From: a virus
Reading direction: 5' to 3' (one strand)
IMG/VR virus record: IMGVR_UViG_3300024289_000070
Coordinates: 1-33,550 of that record
DNA: 33,550 bases
The position numbers and the translations under genes are program-made. The notes below the pieces were generated by a model that was not told where the DNA came from, did not search any database, and worked only from the letters and a program-made list of their open reading frames with translations. Below are positions 1 through 9,500 of the stretch, one piece after another (position 1 is the first letter of the stretch; every line of letters begins with the position of its first letter).

Positions 1-22
1 ATAAACTATCATAACTAGGCAT
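1..22 (-). CDS. Start of a leftward gene, cut by the window edge
   Basis: Only the first seven codons are visible, reading MPSYDSL. An AGGAG ribosome site (29-33) sits upstream, and a TGC-extended TATAAT -10 box lies at 40-45. The opening MPSY matches the start of the appendage gene at 5826-6497 (MPSYST), so this may be a related structural gene. Function cannot be judged from seven residues. Confidence 0.5.
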
Positions 23-39
23 ATTTTTCTCCTGTATAA

Positions 40-48
40 ATTATAGCA
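40..48 (-). promoter_or_regulatory. Leftward extended -10 promoter
   Basis: On the minus strand this reads TGCTATAAT, an extended -10 element. The predicted start is near 33, just upstream of the partial gene beginning at 22. No good -35 is visible. It resembles the TGGTATAAT-type boxes at 10678, 12587, 15272 and 21265. Confidence 0.45.
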
Positions 49-97
49 TGACTATTTTATTGTTTAGGGTTCCGCCCTACCTATAACATTCTTAATT

Positions 98-132
98 ATA
101 CCCCAGTGACCTTCTAGAAGCCACTGGGGTAT
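98..132. terminator. Strong hairpin after the membrane protein gene
   Basis: ATACCCCAGTG (98-108) pairs with CACTGGGGTAT (122-132), an 11-bp stem. The loop holds a second palindrome, CTTCTAGAAG (111-120). It follows the stop codon of the leftward gene ending at 140, so terminator or RNA-stabilising hairpin is the natural reading. There is no clear U-run on either side, so it is not a textbook intrinsic terminator. Confidence 0.5.
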
Positions 133-139
133 CGAACAA

Positions 140-1054
140 TTAAAGCCCAGTTGTGTAGGTATGGATCAATCCAACTGCAACAACTGCTGTGACTACTCCA
201 ATAAGGACCCTGTAGTAGTCCTTAAAGTCTGACCCAAAAATACGCTTTCCAATAATCATGCATTTATGCATAGGAGAAAGGATATATCCAGCCCAGTTTA
301 CTGCAAAAAGCAAAGGAAGGTACATCTGACCAAAAATTGGCAATATGACTCCAAGTACTCCAGCAAATTTTCCACTGCTTCCCAAAATAAATGAAAGGAC
401 AAAGGATCCAATTAAGGTCAAAATTAGGACGTCGGATGTATGAGAATTTCCAATTAGATTAGCAATAGAATCTTTATAGTATCCAACAATATTGCCTGCC
501 ATCAATAGACCAGTAACAATAAGCAATGTAATAATATTATCTTTTACAATAGCCTTTGTATCTAACTTTTGAATTTCCCGTTTTGATCGAATATTAATTT
601 CTACATCTTCTTCTTTGATCTTTCCAAAAATATACCACAATGTGCATGCAACAACTGTTGCAAGCAAAGGCCAGGTAGAACCAAAGAATGACCAATAGCT
701 AATATTAAGAGCTGCCATTGGAAGAATAACTGTTTTTTCTAGTGGAGACCAAAAATAGAAATGATGAGTTGCCAAATAATCAATAACTCCATATTTTTTT
801 CTACGTTCATCTCCTTCAACTGGAGCCAATGTGTTTAGCACTCCAGCTGAAATAACTACACGGCCATTAATTGGAAGTACTCCAGAAATAGCAGATGTTA
901 AAGCAATAACTGCTCTCTTTGACTTTACTTTCTTTGCAACAAAGGAGTAAAGCGGCTGAAAAATATCATACTTACGTGCCTGATAAGATAAAGCCAAAAC
1001 AGTTCCAAGCATGAGAATGTAATACCATTCTTCAAATAATACTGATGCTGTCAT
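140..1054 (-). CDS. Multi-pass membrane protein, ion-transporter-like (DUF401-like)
   Basis: A 304-residue protein made almost entirely of hydrophobic segments separated by short charged loops, with one longer charged loop (IKEEDVEINIRSKREIQKLD) near the middle. The segment SGVLPINGRVVISAGVLNTL followed by DYLATHHFYFWSPLEKTV resembles the proline/glycine motif and following helix of DUF401-type members of the ion transporter superfamily. That family match is from memory and tentative. The chosen ATG at 1054 overlaps the TGA of the upstream fusion gene (ATGA), a usual coupling arrangement; an earlier ATG at 1096 would overlap it by 46 bases. It is the last complete gene of the leftward block. 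A transporter-like membrane protein is unusual among tail genes. It could be a host-derived metabolic gene or a membrane protein for lysis or exclusion. Confidence 0.55.
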   Translation of the reverse strand: MTASVLFEEWYYILMLGTVLALSYQARKYDIFQPLYSFVAKKVKSKRAVIALTSAISGVLPINGRVVISAGVLNTLAPVEGDERRKKYGVIDYLATHHFYFWSPLEKTVILPMAALNISYWSFFGSTWPLLATVVACTLWYIFGKIKEEDVEINIRSKREIQKLDTKAIVKDNIITLLIVTGLLMAGNIVGYYKDSIANLIGNSHTSDVLILTLIGSFVLSFILGSSGKFAGVLGVILPIFGQMYLPLLFAVNWAGYILSPMHKCMIIGKRIFGSDFKDYYRVLIGVVTAVVAVGLIHTYTTGL

Positions 1055-2700
1055 TTTATTTTTCTTTCTACTACTAGTATATATAGCCCATTCCACCAGT
1101 CTTTATCTGATTCTAGAGCATTTAATACTTTCTTACTATACAATATTTTTAATCCAGAATCAACAATTCCTTTATATGCAGACTGAACAACTTCTGTCCA
1201 ATTAGCGTCATCAAAAATGACAACGGCATTTTCTGCAAATACCTTGGAATAATATCTTACTGCATCATAGGTAGACTTGGCATCATGTGGTCCATCATAA
1301 AAAAATAAATCCACATTATCAATGTTTGATAAATCTACTTTAAACATATCTGAGTTTGATATGTAAACCTTGTTGTTTCCAATATATGGTTTTATATTAT
1401 TTTTAAATTCTTCAACCGTGTTTGTTTTAGGGGTGTCCCAATCTGGCCTTACTGATTGTGGGGCTACCTTCCAATTATCTATAAGATATGCTTCTATAGA
1501 ATTGCCACTTAATGCTGCCGCCGCAGTTGCGCCTTGATAAGACCCAACCTCTAAATATTTTTTAGAATGTTTAGCAATTTTATTTATAAAAGATTGAACT
1601 CTTGTGCTGGTAAGCCCAGGAACGTCAATCTCTACAGGCTCATTTACTGAATTTACAAGTTCTTGTGCGACCATGGCAACTTTTGAGTTAATATGATTGC
1701 CATATTTGGCAGCCATTATTTTGTCACAATAGCCACAATCCCAGCAATCAAATTTACAATTTTTGATCTTATTACGCCAGATGGTAATCGGTTTATCAAC
1801 CATATTAGTTTCTTCAATAAAATCATTAAAGCTGTCAAATAAAATTTCTTCATTATTTGCATACCTCCTGATTATATTCATGGTTTCTTTAAGTCTTGTA
1901 TGTGATTCCCGCCCATGCATCTTAATCACATCTATGCCCAAATCATTTAAAAATTCGTCCCAGTCTGCTTTCCAAGGTGGAAAATTGGCAGTCTTTAAAG
2001 AATGTGCAAAATCTTCATGGTCCCACTTTGGACAAGAAACTCTGCTTATGGGGTCATTAAAATACTGTGGACCGTCTGATCTTGTATTATTAAACTGATA
2101 ATGTTCATCCATCATTATACACCCGCCATAGCAACTTTCATTGGCCAGTAGCGACAGTTTCACGTGAAACTGTTTAGCAGCTTTTTTAAACCTTAATAGC
2201 CTTTCATGGTCTCTCATTAAATCACGATCTAAATTTATATAATCAAAGCCTGCCTTAGCCAACTTTTCTATGTCTCTTGGCTCTGATACATTACGAAGTA
2301 TTGTATTTTTAACAAATAGGTCTGGGAATGATTTTTTAATTTGTCCAGTTGCCATCCAATGGGTGTGAGGAATTGTTGCTGATTTAATGCCTGCTTCATA
2401 TAAAGGCTTAAATGATTCAATAAATAAATCTAAATTTTCTTGAGATGGTCTTACTTCAATATTATTAAAAACTGCAGAAGCAGTAACTCCAGTTTCAGAC
2501 TGTATATATAATGCCAATTCATTTAAATATTCATGGGTTCCATCTCCCACAAATATGTCGCCCATAGCATCCTGATTAAACGGAGGTATTCTACAAGTAA
2601 AATAAAAATCGTATATGTACGACTTATATTGTTTTAAAAAATTTATAAAGTCGTTTAACTGATCTTCTTTTAATTTAGGGTTAAGCGGTACGCTAAACAT
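1051..2700 (-). CDS. Fusion: peptidase U32-like Fe-S domain + SAM methyltransferase (Methyltransf_24-like)
   Basis: 549 residues with two parts. Residues 1-330 look like a TIM-barrel U32-family protein (UbiU/UbiV, RlhA and TrhP relatives), with cysteines at C190, C194, C223, C315, C319, C322 and C325. These could ligate an iron-sulfur cluster; key segments are ANESCYGGC and CKFDCWDCGYC. Residues about 380-545 form a class I SAM-dependent methyltransferase: YLEVGSYQGATAAAAL is the SAM-binding glycine loop, VDLFFYDGPHD and VVIFDDANW are the later strands typical of Methyltransf_24 proteins. The methyltransferase call is firm as a fold. The U32-like call is by overall look and cysteine spacing. 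The target is unknown: glycan, protein or RNA modification are all possible. It is coupled by ATGA overlap to the membrane protein at 140-1054. Confidence 0.65.
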   Translation of the reverse strand: MFSVPLNPKLKEDQLNDFINFLKQYKSYIYDFYFTCRIPPFNQDAMGDIFVGDGTHEYLNELALYIQSETGVTASAVFNNIEVRPSQENLDLFIESFKPLYEAGIKSATIPHTHWMATGQIKKSFPDLFVKNTILRNVSEPRDIEKLAKAGFDYINLDRDLMRDHERLLRFKKAAKQFHVKLSLLANESCYGGCIMMDEHYQFNNTRSDGPQYFNDPISRVSCPKWDHEDFAHSLKTANFPPWKADWDEFLNDLGIDVIKMHGRESHTRLKETMNIIRRYANNEEILFDSFNDFIEETNMVDKPITIWRNKIKNCKFDCWDCGYCDKIMAAKYGNHINSKVAMVAQELVNSVNEPVEIDVPGLTSTRVQSFINKIAKHSKKYLEVGSYQGATAAAALSGNSIEAYLIDNWKVAPQSVRPDWDTPKTNTVEEFKNNIKPYIGNNKVYISNSDMFKVDLSNIDNVDLFFYDGPHDAKSTYDAVRYYSKVFAENAVVIFDDANWTEVVQSAYKGIVDSGLKILYSKKVLNALESDKDWWNGLYILVVERKIK

Positions 2701-2705
2701 ATTAC

Positions 2706-3254
2706 CTACAGGTCTATTGGTTGTGCTGCTATATTTGGGTCATGTTGTACACCAAAACGTTTATCCATTAGTATACCAGTTTCTACCCAATCTTGGCAAG
2801 AGTCTATCTCTTGTTCTACCAACTTTTTCTTTTGAAGTAAGACATGTTCAGATGACCAACTATTGTCCCTTAACCAAGAGGGTGTGTTGTTAGAAATATT
2901 GATCTTGTTATTGTAATGTTTATTTAACATAAAATACATTACACATTTTTGAAAAAGACAAGCGTTTGCTTTATCTTCTTCTGTTAAAAAATATTGAAAT
3001 TTATCTTTATAAGGCACCAATAAATCTTTATTTATTTGATCATAAACTTCTGTATTTGGCCTTACATTTATATAACCTTTATATTTTGCTACAAATTTAT
3101 AGGCCATTGCTACATCTTTTGTTAAATATACAGCATTTGGCAATACGGAATATGTAATTAAAGAATCATGAATTTCGCCGACCATGATTCCGTTCCATGA
3201 GCCTATTTCTTTAATGTATGGGCTTTTATCCTCTACATCATAGATCAAATACAT
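2706..3254 (-). CDS. Hypothetical protein in leftward tail operon
   Basis: 182 residues with no family I recognise. It is soluble, with aromatic residues throughout (YKFVAKYKGYI, WLRDNSWSSEH). The ATG overlaps the stop of the upstream gene as TAATG, so translation is coupled. The stop lies 5 bases before the next start (2700), which has a TAGGT ribosome site. Its position between a virion-like gene and the U32/methyltransferase fusion suggests an accessory role to one of them, but nothing in the sequence shows which. Confidence 0.65.
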   Translation of the reverse strand: MYLIYDVEDKSPYIKEIGSWNGIMVGEIHDSLITYSVLPNAVYLTKDVAMAYKFVAKYKGYINVRPNTEVYDQINKDLLVPYKDKFQYFLTEEDKANACLFQKCVMYFMLNKHYNNKINISNNTPSWLRDNSWSSEHVLLQKKKLVEQEIDSCQDWVETGILMDKRFGVQHDPNIAAQPIDL

Positions 3255-3982
3255 TAATTAAGCTCTTCCCATGCTGATGGGGCAGACTCAAGTTGTAGTC
3301 TATTTTTAATCTCTCCCTGCAAAAGCTCTAGGTGCTGGTTGGTTTCTAAAGCTTTAGATATTGCATTTTCTAATGCCAGTTCTCTAATTGGTTTTGGAAG
3401 TTGATCTATTGCTTCCATATTACCATTATTTACACGGCCATAAAACATTAAATCGTAGCCTGCTTGAGCCCCAAGTCTTACGGCCCAAAGCTCTGCTTCT
3501 AATCTTTCTTCTTCTTCATGGTTTCCAATTATGTCTATAATTTTTCTACCATCTGGCAACTTTCCTTCTTCAGACTCATTAAATCTATCAATAAGCATCA
3601 TATACTTATCTCTTTCTTCATAAGTAAGAGTAACCATAATTTTTTGAGTTTCTAAAACTCTTTGTTTTTCTTTTATATTTAATTCATGTATTTTTTTCTG
3701 AGCAGGAGAATCTGTTTGATGTCTTAGTTCATCTTCAAGCTCTATTTCTAATCTTGTACGTTCTATTTTTAATTCCTGATCAATAATTAAATTTTCTCTA
3801 GATCCAAGTTCAAGAAGTAACTGTCTTAATTTTCCAAATGGTGTGTATTGTGAGCCTCCAACAAAATTATCTATTTTAAATACAGGAGTTCCCCATTGTC
3901 TATTTGCTGCATACAAAAGAATGTCTTTCTGGTCTTTTGTGTAGCCAGAAACGTCCGACGTTAAATCGTTAATATATCTCAT
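3254..3982 (-). CDS. Conserved phage tail-region protein with central coiled coil
   Basis: 242 residues. The N-terminus (WGTPVFKIDNFVGG, then YTPFGKLRQLLLELGSRE) recalls a conserved hypothetical protein found near tail genes of T4-like cyanophages, where a similar YTPxxKLRQ segment precedes a long charged helix. Residues about 60-115 (ELKIERTRLEIELEDELRHQ onward) are a strong coiled-coil candidate. The rest is helical and acidic. No catalytic motif is visible. A virion-associated or assembly role is inferred from context. It overlaps the downstream gene by one base (TAATG). Confidence 0.55.
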   Translation of the reverse strand: MRYINDLTSDVSGYTKDQKDILLYAANRQWGTPVFKIDNFVGGSQYTPFGKLRQLLLELGSRENLIIDQELKIERTRLEIELEDELRHQTDSPAQKKIHELNIKEKQRVLETQKIMVTLTYEERDKYMMLIDRFNESEEGKLPDGRKIIDIIGNHEEEERLEAELWAVRLGAQAGYDLMFYGRVNNGNMEAIDQLPKPIRELALENAISKALETNQHLELLQGEIKNRLQLESAPSAWEELN

Positions 3983-3997
3983 TTATCTACCTATCTG

Positions 3998-4930
3998 TTA
4001 AGAGCGATATGCTGAATACGCTGAGCTTCTGCCGCCAACACCTTTTGACTGCATTCCGCCTCCGCCTTCATATCCTGTGTCTGTTGTATAACTAAATCTC
4101 CAAGATCTGTTATTCTGTGAACCGTTGTAATTTCCAAGCATAAATTGCCAATCCTGCCCCATGTCAAAATTTTCTTCTCCGCAGTTACCAATTGGCTTTG
4201 AAACGTTTCCAACGTTTGATTCTGTAGCAACATTCCATCTTCTTAAATTGTATCCGCCAGCATAATCGCCTTCGTTACCAGTATACAAATAAGTTCTTTT
4301 TGAAGAAATTCCTTTTTGCTGTCCATGAGCACCATAAATTGTACCAGTTGATTGGGTTTCTGTTGCAAAGGTAAACTTTACTCCTGCGCCAGTACCATTT
4401 CCATCCCCGTAGTGCCATCCAACATTTTCATGATAAACTGCAGAACCACCAGAACCTCCATTTGTTCCATAAGAAGCGCCGATGCTTGACATCCATGATT
4501 GTGTTGCAAAATTAAATCTCATAATTGCTGCTGATCCATCAAATGGTTTTCCATAAGCATAAGATTGCTCTTTATGCATAATTGTGCCAGAGTTTCCAAC
4601 ATTGTATGGAGAAGATGGACCAGTAACAGAAGAATTTGTTCTCATATTATATCTATTTGTATTTGTGCCGCTTCCACCAACACCGTTATTTGCTTTTAGT
4701 AGATATGCAAATGTGTCATCGCACATTCCTCCAGGATAACCAGAAGAGTTATTTAAAACATTTCCTTTATCAATTGTTGTATCTGTTGAATGTGTTACTT
4801 CGTTAACGTTTGTCCAAGGTGAGCTATTTTGATAGCCAGCCAAAACATAACCAGTTGTTATAACCTGTCTAAGTAAAAATGGCTTTGTTCCGCCTGCGCC
4901 AGCTAGATATCGGTTTTGCGGAAATGGCAT
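3998..4930 (-). CDS. Kelch/propeller-like virion appendage protein
   Basis: 310 residues, rich in Gly, Asn, Ser, Tyr and Trp. At least four units share a motif of the type R-F-x-F-A-T-x-T/S: RFNFATQSW, VKFTFATETQS, LRRWNVATES and WRFSYTTDTG, about 45-60 residues apart and separated by glycine-rich turns. This is the look of kelch-like or galactose-oxidase-like beta-propellers in phage tail appendages. The start MPFPQNRYLAG lies directly after the upstream stop (TAAATG). The C-terminus is Gly/Ser-rich (YEGGGGMQSKGVGGRSS). A host-surface binding role is inferred. Confidence 0.6.
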   Translation of the reverse strand: MPFPQNRYLAGAGGTKPFLLRQVITTGYVLAGYQNSSPWTNVNEVTHSTDTTIDKGNVLNNSSGYPGGMCDDTFAYLLKANNGVGGSGTNTNRYNMRTNSSVTGPSSPYNVGNSGTIMHKEQSYAYGKPFDGSAAIMRFNFATQSWMSSIGASYGTNGGSGGSAVYHENVGWHYGDGNGTGAGVKFTFATETQSTGTIYGAHGQQKGISSKRTYLYTGNEGDYAGGYNLRRWNVATESNVGNVSKPIGNCGEENFDMGQDWQFMLGNYNGSQNNRSWRFSYTTDTGYEGGGGMQSKGVGGRSSAYSAYRS

Positions 4931-5431
4931 TTAAATCTCCACATTATACTTTAAAGTAATAGAGTTAATACCAAGTTGTGGCCATGTAATATTAAATGGA
5001 TCTTCTTGGTCTGTAATATTTCTAAGAGCTTGACGATAAGATGTAATTTTTGTTTTATCAGATTCAGAAAACGAATTAAATACATCTGATGTCATTAAAT
5101 AATCTGTTGAAGCAATTGTGTTGTCTCTATGATATCTTATTTGAGACCATCTAGATTCTACAAGGGCATCTTTTTCAGATTTAGTTAAGTTTAAAACTTT
5201 ATAGTAGCCAACTACTGCTCCTGCGTTCCACTCTCTAACAAATTCAACCTTTTTAGTTTTGTTGTCATATTCTGGAACTGTTGGATCATCTTGAACTACA
5301 TACCAATTGTCAAAACCTTCTAGGTGGCGTTGCAAAATTGGTGACGGAAAATGTGTTGATGGATAAAGCTCTCTAAGAGATTGCTCATCAACAATTTGTA
5401 CAATTTCTTCATCTATAACTTGTGCGTACAT
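4931..5431 (-). CDS. Tail-fibre assembly chaperone-like protein (Phage_tail_APC type)
   Basis: 166 residues from the ATG at 5431, which overlaps the upstream stop as TAATG; a longer reading from 5467 is less likely. The N-terminal half (MYAQVIDEEIVQIVDE, then FDNWYVVQDDPTV) and the C-terminal helix (ESRWSQIRYHRDNTIASTDY, then YRQALRNITDQEDPF) match the general pattern of phage tail assembly chaperones that follow fibre genes. In that family the helical region ending RxALR is the conserved domain. It sits next to several fibre and appendage genes. Confidence 0.65.
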   Translation of the reverse strand: MYAQVIDEEIVQIVDEQSLRELYPSTHFPSPILQRHLEGFDNWYVVQDDPTVPEYDNKTKKVEFVREWNAGAVVGYYKVLNLTKSEKDALVESRWSQIRYHRDNTIASTDYLMTSDVFNSFSESDKTKITSYRQALRNITDQEDPFNITWPQLGINSITLKYNVEI

Positions 5432-5826
5432 TATCTTGAGTCCTTCATTGCTACTTGTCCTCGCCATGATGTTCCATTATCGTAGGTTACGAATGTGATA
5501 ACATCAATTCCACCAGAGGTTAAAGAAGGAGCTGTTGCTCCTGGATATTTTGCATTTGTAAATGATACTGTATAAGATCCTCCACCAGTAAGTTGTAGGG
5601 AGAAAGATACAACTCCAGAAGCTGGAGTATTTGTAATGTTAAATGTTGTATTACCATTAAGAGTACATGTAAAATCATTTGATAAAGATAGATCAAGGTT
5701 TACGGTACCGCTTGTTGTTCCTAAATCTCTTCTTCCAGTTCTATACGTTGCAAGTGTCTGACCTGTTGTTGTGATATTTGAAAAATTCATTGTTGAATTT
5801 ACAACTTCATCATAATAAATAGGCAT
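5431..5826 (-). CDS. Small beta-rich tail fibre/appendage protein
   Basis: 131 residues from the TAATG-coupled ATG at 5826. It is almost all short beta strands: NTTFNITNTPASG, then YTVSFTNAKYPGATAPSL, then IDVITFVTYDNGTSWRG. The ending (T-x-GG-ID-x-ITFVTYDNGTSWRGQ) is a familiar closing module of cyanophage and pelagiphage tail-fibre proteins. It is probably a fibre tip or a decoration of the neighbouring appendages. No enzyme motif is visible. Confidence 0.6.
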   Translation of the reverse strand: MPIYYDEVVNSTMNFSNITTTGQTLATYRTGRRDLGTTSGTVNLDLSLSNDFTCTLNGNTTFNITNTPASGVVSFSLQLTGGGSYTVSFTNAKYPGATAPSLTSGGIDVITFVTYDNGTSWRGQVAMKDSR

Positions 5827-6497
5827 TATACGAGCCTCCAACCACGAGTATTATCTGAATAAACTAATTGAAGTCTGGCATTGTTTGTATTAACAATAAG
5901 ATCTTGAGTTTGCCCCATAATTGGAACACCATTTCTTGCAATTGTAAAGTTTGTTGTTGCAGCAGTTCCTGCTGCATCTACTATAATAACAGCATTTCCA
6001 AGTGACGGTGTTGCTGGAAGAGTAAGTGTCATATTTGGACCAGGGATAACAAATATTCTGTCTGCGGCAGCTAAAGCCTTGTTTCCGCTACTATGTATCT
6101 GCCAAGAGTTCCATCCGCCTAAAGCTGCTAAAGCAGAAGCTGTAGCAATTGCTGAAGTTTGAGACGTGCTAGTTGACTCTAAAGATGTAACTCTAGGTGC
6201 AAGATTAGTGTATGCGGTGTTTAATGTATTATAAGAGTTTTGTAAATTAGTAACTGCTGTACCATTTGCTGTGCCATTTACAACTGTAATTGCAGCATCT
6301 CTTGCAGCATTTAGTGTTGTGATTGCTTCAGCTGTAGCACCAACAATATCGCTTACTCCAAGAGCTGAGGATATTGTTTCTAGTGCCTCTGCTAACAATA
6401 ACAAAGAGTTTGCGTCTAATGTTCCTGTAGCATATAGGGCATCTACTTTTTGTTTAAATACGTCAATCTGACTAGATAGCGTAGAATAACTAGGCAT
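5826..6497 (-). CDS. Appendage protein with coiled coil and C-terminal beta module
   Basis: 223 residues. Residues 1-120 are Ala/Thr/Leu/Asn-rich and look like a trimeric coiled coil (LTTLNAARD-type heptads, then NLQNSYNTLNTAYTNL). Residues 125-223 are a beta module: GNKALAAADRIFVIPGPNMT, LPATPSLGNAVIIVDAAGT, NFTIARNGVPIMGQTQDL and LQLVYSDNTRGWRLV. The same module ends many cyanophage and pelagiphage tail fibres. The ATG at 6497 has a strong AAGGAGG site. The adjacent 1168-residue gene upstream is a likely attachment partner. Confidence 0.65.
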   Translation of the reverse strand: MPSYSTLSSQIDVFKQKVDALYATGTLDANSLLLLAEALETISSALGVSDIVGATAEAITTLNAARDAAITVVNGTANGTAVTNLQNSYNTLNTAYTNLAPRVTSLESTSTSQTSAIATASALAALGGWNSWQIHSSGNKALAAADRIFVIPGPNMTLTLPATPSLGNAVIIVDAAGTAATTNFTIARNGVPIMGQTQDLIVNTNNARLQLVYSDNTRGWRLV

Positions 6498-6511
6498 TTA
6501 TGCCCTCCTTT

Positions 6512-9500
6512 TTAAGCCTGAGCCTCTGTCCAAGACAGACGGCAAGAAATGTTACCTGTTGTAGCACCAAGGTTTGTTGCTACGATTGTAAGAATATCTG
6601 GTCCATTTGGATATCCTGGAGCGGTAGAGTTACCATTTCCAGAAAGAATTGATGTTCCAAGATCTCTTACTTTTGTAAGGTCAAATGTTGAGACTGAAAG
6701 GTTTTCACCACCAGAGTTTTCTGTGTAGAAGGCGAACACCTGGTCTCCCCCAGATATTGTATTTGTTGGGTTAGTAATAGTATTTCCAGGAACTCCACCA
6801 CCATCATGGTAAATTACCTGTGCTAATGATCCACCAGGAACTCTAACTGTTTCCCAATCTCCTGGAATACTTGGTCCAGTTAATGTTGCTGGATTCAAGA
6901 ATCCTTGAATCAAGAACTGTCCAGATGAAAGAATACCAATTGAGTTTAAGTTTAGCTGCATATGGTTTACAATTTCACGAATTCCATAGTTTCTTCCAAG
7001 ACCGTTGTCTACTGAAGGAGCAATTCTAATTGAAACTAGTGGACGTGGTGTTGAAGAAGAACCAAATGATTGTGTTGCTGTACCTGCTGCAACAACTGCT
7101 GAAGCAAATGTTGTTGTGTCAGAAATTGAGTAAACAATTGTATTTGATGTTACAGAAGATACAGAGAATGTTCCGTTAAATGTTAAAGATTCTGTAACTG
7201 TTCCTGCCAAACCAGTGTGAGAAGTGTTGGTAGGATAAACTCTTGTATATCTAATTTGATTTGCTGCTGGAACTGCAGTAATAACATAAGTTCCATTATA
7301 AATTGTATTTGTTGAGCTAATTACGTTTGAAACAGTAACTGTTTGTCCTACAAGCATATTATGTGCACCAGAAGTTGTAAGTGTTGCTACGCTTGATGTA
7401 ATAGATGCTGCTGTAACAGAAGCAACTGTATTAACACCAGATATAGAAACGTTATAACCTGGCTGAATATTATGTGTAGAAGAAGTTGTAAGTGTTACTA
7501 CGCCACCTGATGCTGAACGTGATGCAATCTTTGCTGTAAATGTACCAGAACCAGTAATTTGAATAAATCTCTGCATACCAGCAGTAAAGATGTAAGCTTT
7601 ATCATCATCAAATCTTCCGTCCATGATGACTGAAGATCCCCAGTGACAAATAACTGGAGCACATTCTTGAGATATTGGCTGTACTGAAACCTGTGCAATT
7701 CCTGAACCGCCTGGAATTGTTGTATCTGGATTAAATATTACGTTGGCAGAAGTTCCAGTAAGAGAAACCATGCTTCCTGAATAATTAATTGACATAGGTT
7801 GACGTCTTGCAATGTTTACAAGCCAGCCCCTTGCTGTAGCATTGTATGCTCCAATTGATGAATAAGAAACAATTTCACAGTTTTGATCATCTTTAATCAT
7901 TAGATATCCAGATGAAGGCCAGAAATCAACATTGTCTACATACATTGAAATTTCTGTAGGCATTAAGCTAGCACCGCTAATTGCAGTTCCGCCTGAAACT
8001 AGACGAGCAAATTTTGTAGGCTCATTTACGGCTTCATAACGAGCTGGCAAGTTACCAGAACGCATATAAGCTTCTGTGTTAACGTTGTTGTTAGCCATCT
8101 TGTGGCAATAGTAGATATTTCCATCTACTGCTCTGAATCCAAATCTAATAAATCCTGCACCATACCAAGTATAGTCAATATAAACCATCTGCATCTTAGC
8201 TGGGTCTAGAACATATCCTGAAGGACCAGTTCCATCCATTTTATCAATATTCCATTGTGACTGTGGAACCTTAACAGTTTCCATCTTCAAATATCTTGCA
8301 GAAGTTGTTGTTTGAGCTCTATATGCTGGAGAAATATACATTTCTGTATCATTGTTAATCTGAATAACTTTATAATGAGCACCTCTAATAGTGATTTGCT
8401 CTCCAACAGTTAGCTGTTTTCTAAATCTTGTATTTGTACCTTGTACATAATTTGAGAATTGTACAACGTTTACACGACCAAATAGTTCTTTCTTTGTATA
8501 TCTACGAACACAGTGGAATTCTTTTCCATCATATTCAAAGAAAAATCCGTTTTGATCATCATAAAGCCCGCATCTTGTTGCAGCACCCTTCCATTTAACA
8601 ACAGTAATATTTACATCTGTTCCGCCAGGGAATTGATCTGTTGATGGAAGAACTTGTGTAAGAAGCATAGAATATCTAAATGAGTTAGTTCCAAGAACTT
8701 CTCCTACAATAAAGTCTCCATTCCAAGGATTGTAGTCTCCAGTAACAGTTGCACCTTCAACTCTAATTGTTGCTCCTGGTTGTAAACCGTGATCCTGACG
8801 AGTTGTAACTGTAACCAATGATATACCTACAGCATTGCTTGAACAGAAAATTGTATCAATATCATATGTTGGTGTTAATTTTGCACCAGTTGAAAATTGA
8901 ATTGACTTACCTGATTGATAACGGAAGTAGCGACGAGTTTGACGAACTGTCTGTACACCGCAAACGTTATTAGCAGTAGTCATAATAACTCCACCGTCAA
9001 AAGGTCTATGGTCTACATATCCTTCTGGTCTAGTAAACAAACCAATATTTGCTGTTGCAATTGGATTTGTTACTGGAGTTGCTTGTGTAGTAAGTTGAAA
9101 TTTAAATTGATTTGGTGCAGAAACGTTTGTAATAAACTGAATGCCACCAATTGGACTTGTTAGATCGTTAATAAGAATTGGTGTTCCTGGCAACAATCCG
9201 TGAGGTCTAGGAGTTGTTACTGTAATTGTTGAATATGCTGCTTGATCTGAAATTGCTGACCAAGAACCATAAGATCCAACGTTACCTCCAGTAATATGTG
9301 AGTTATCATAAATTCCTCCGCCGTATACACCAGTCATATTTCCATCTTTAATTGTTTGTGCTGGAACTACTCCTTTTGCACGATATGAAAATGATGTTGC
9401 ATCAATTACGGTTATTGGATATGTACCATCAGCTGTCTGAGAAGATGTGGTTTCTTGCACAGAAACAATGTCTCCGTTGACAAGACCGTGGTTAGAAGCT

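Noticed and set aside
3991-4233. 80-residue frame on the minus strand inside the propeller-like gene
   Set aside because: Shadow of the 3998-4930 gene, without a ribosome site or a familiar sequence.
8915-9163. Plus-strand Cys- and Asn-rich frame inside the 1168-residue gene
   Set aside because: Antisense shadow; composition follows the reverse of the structural gene.
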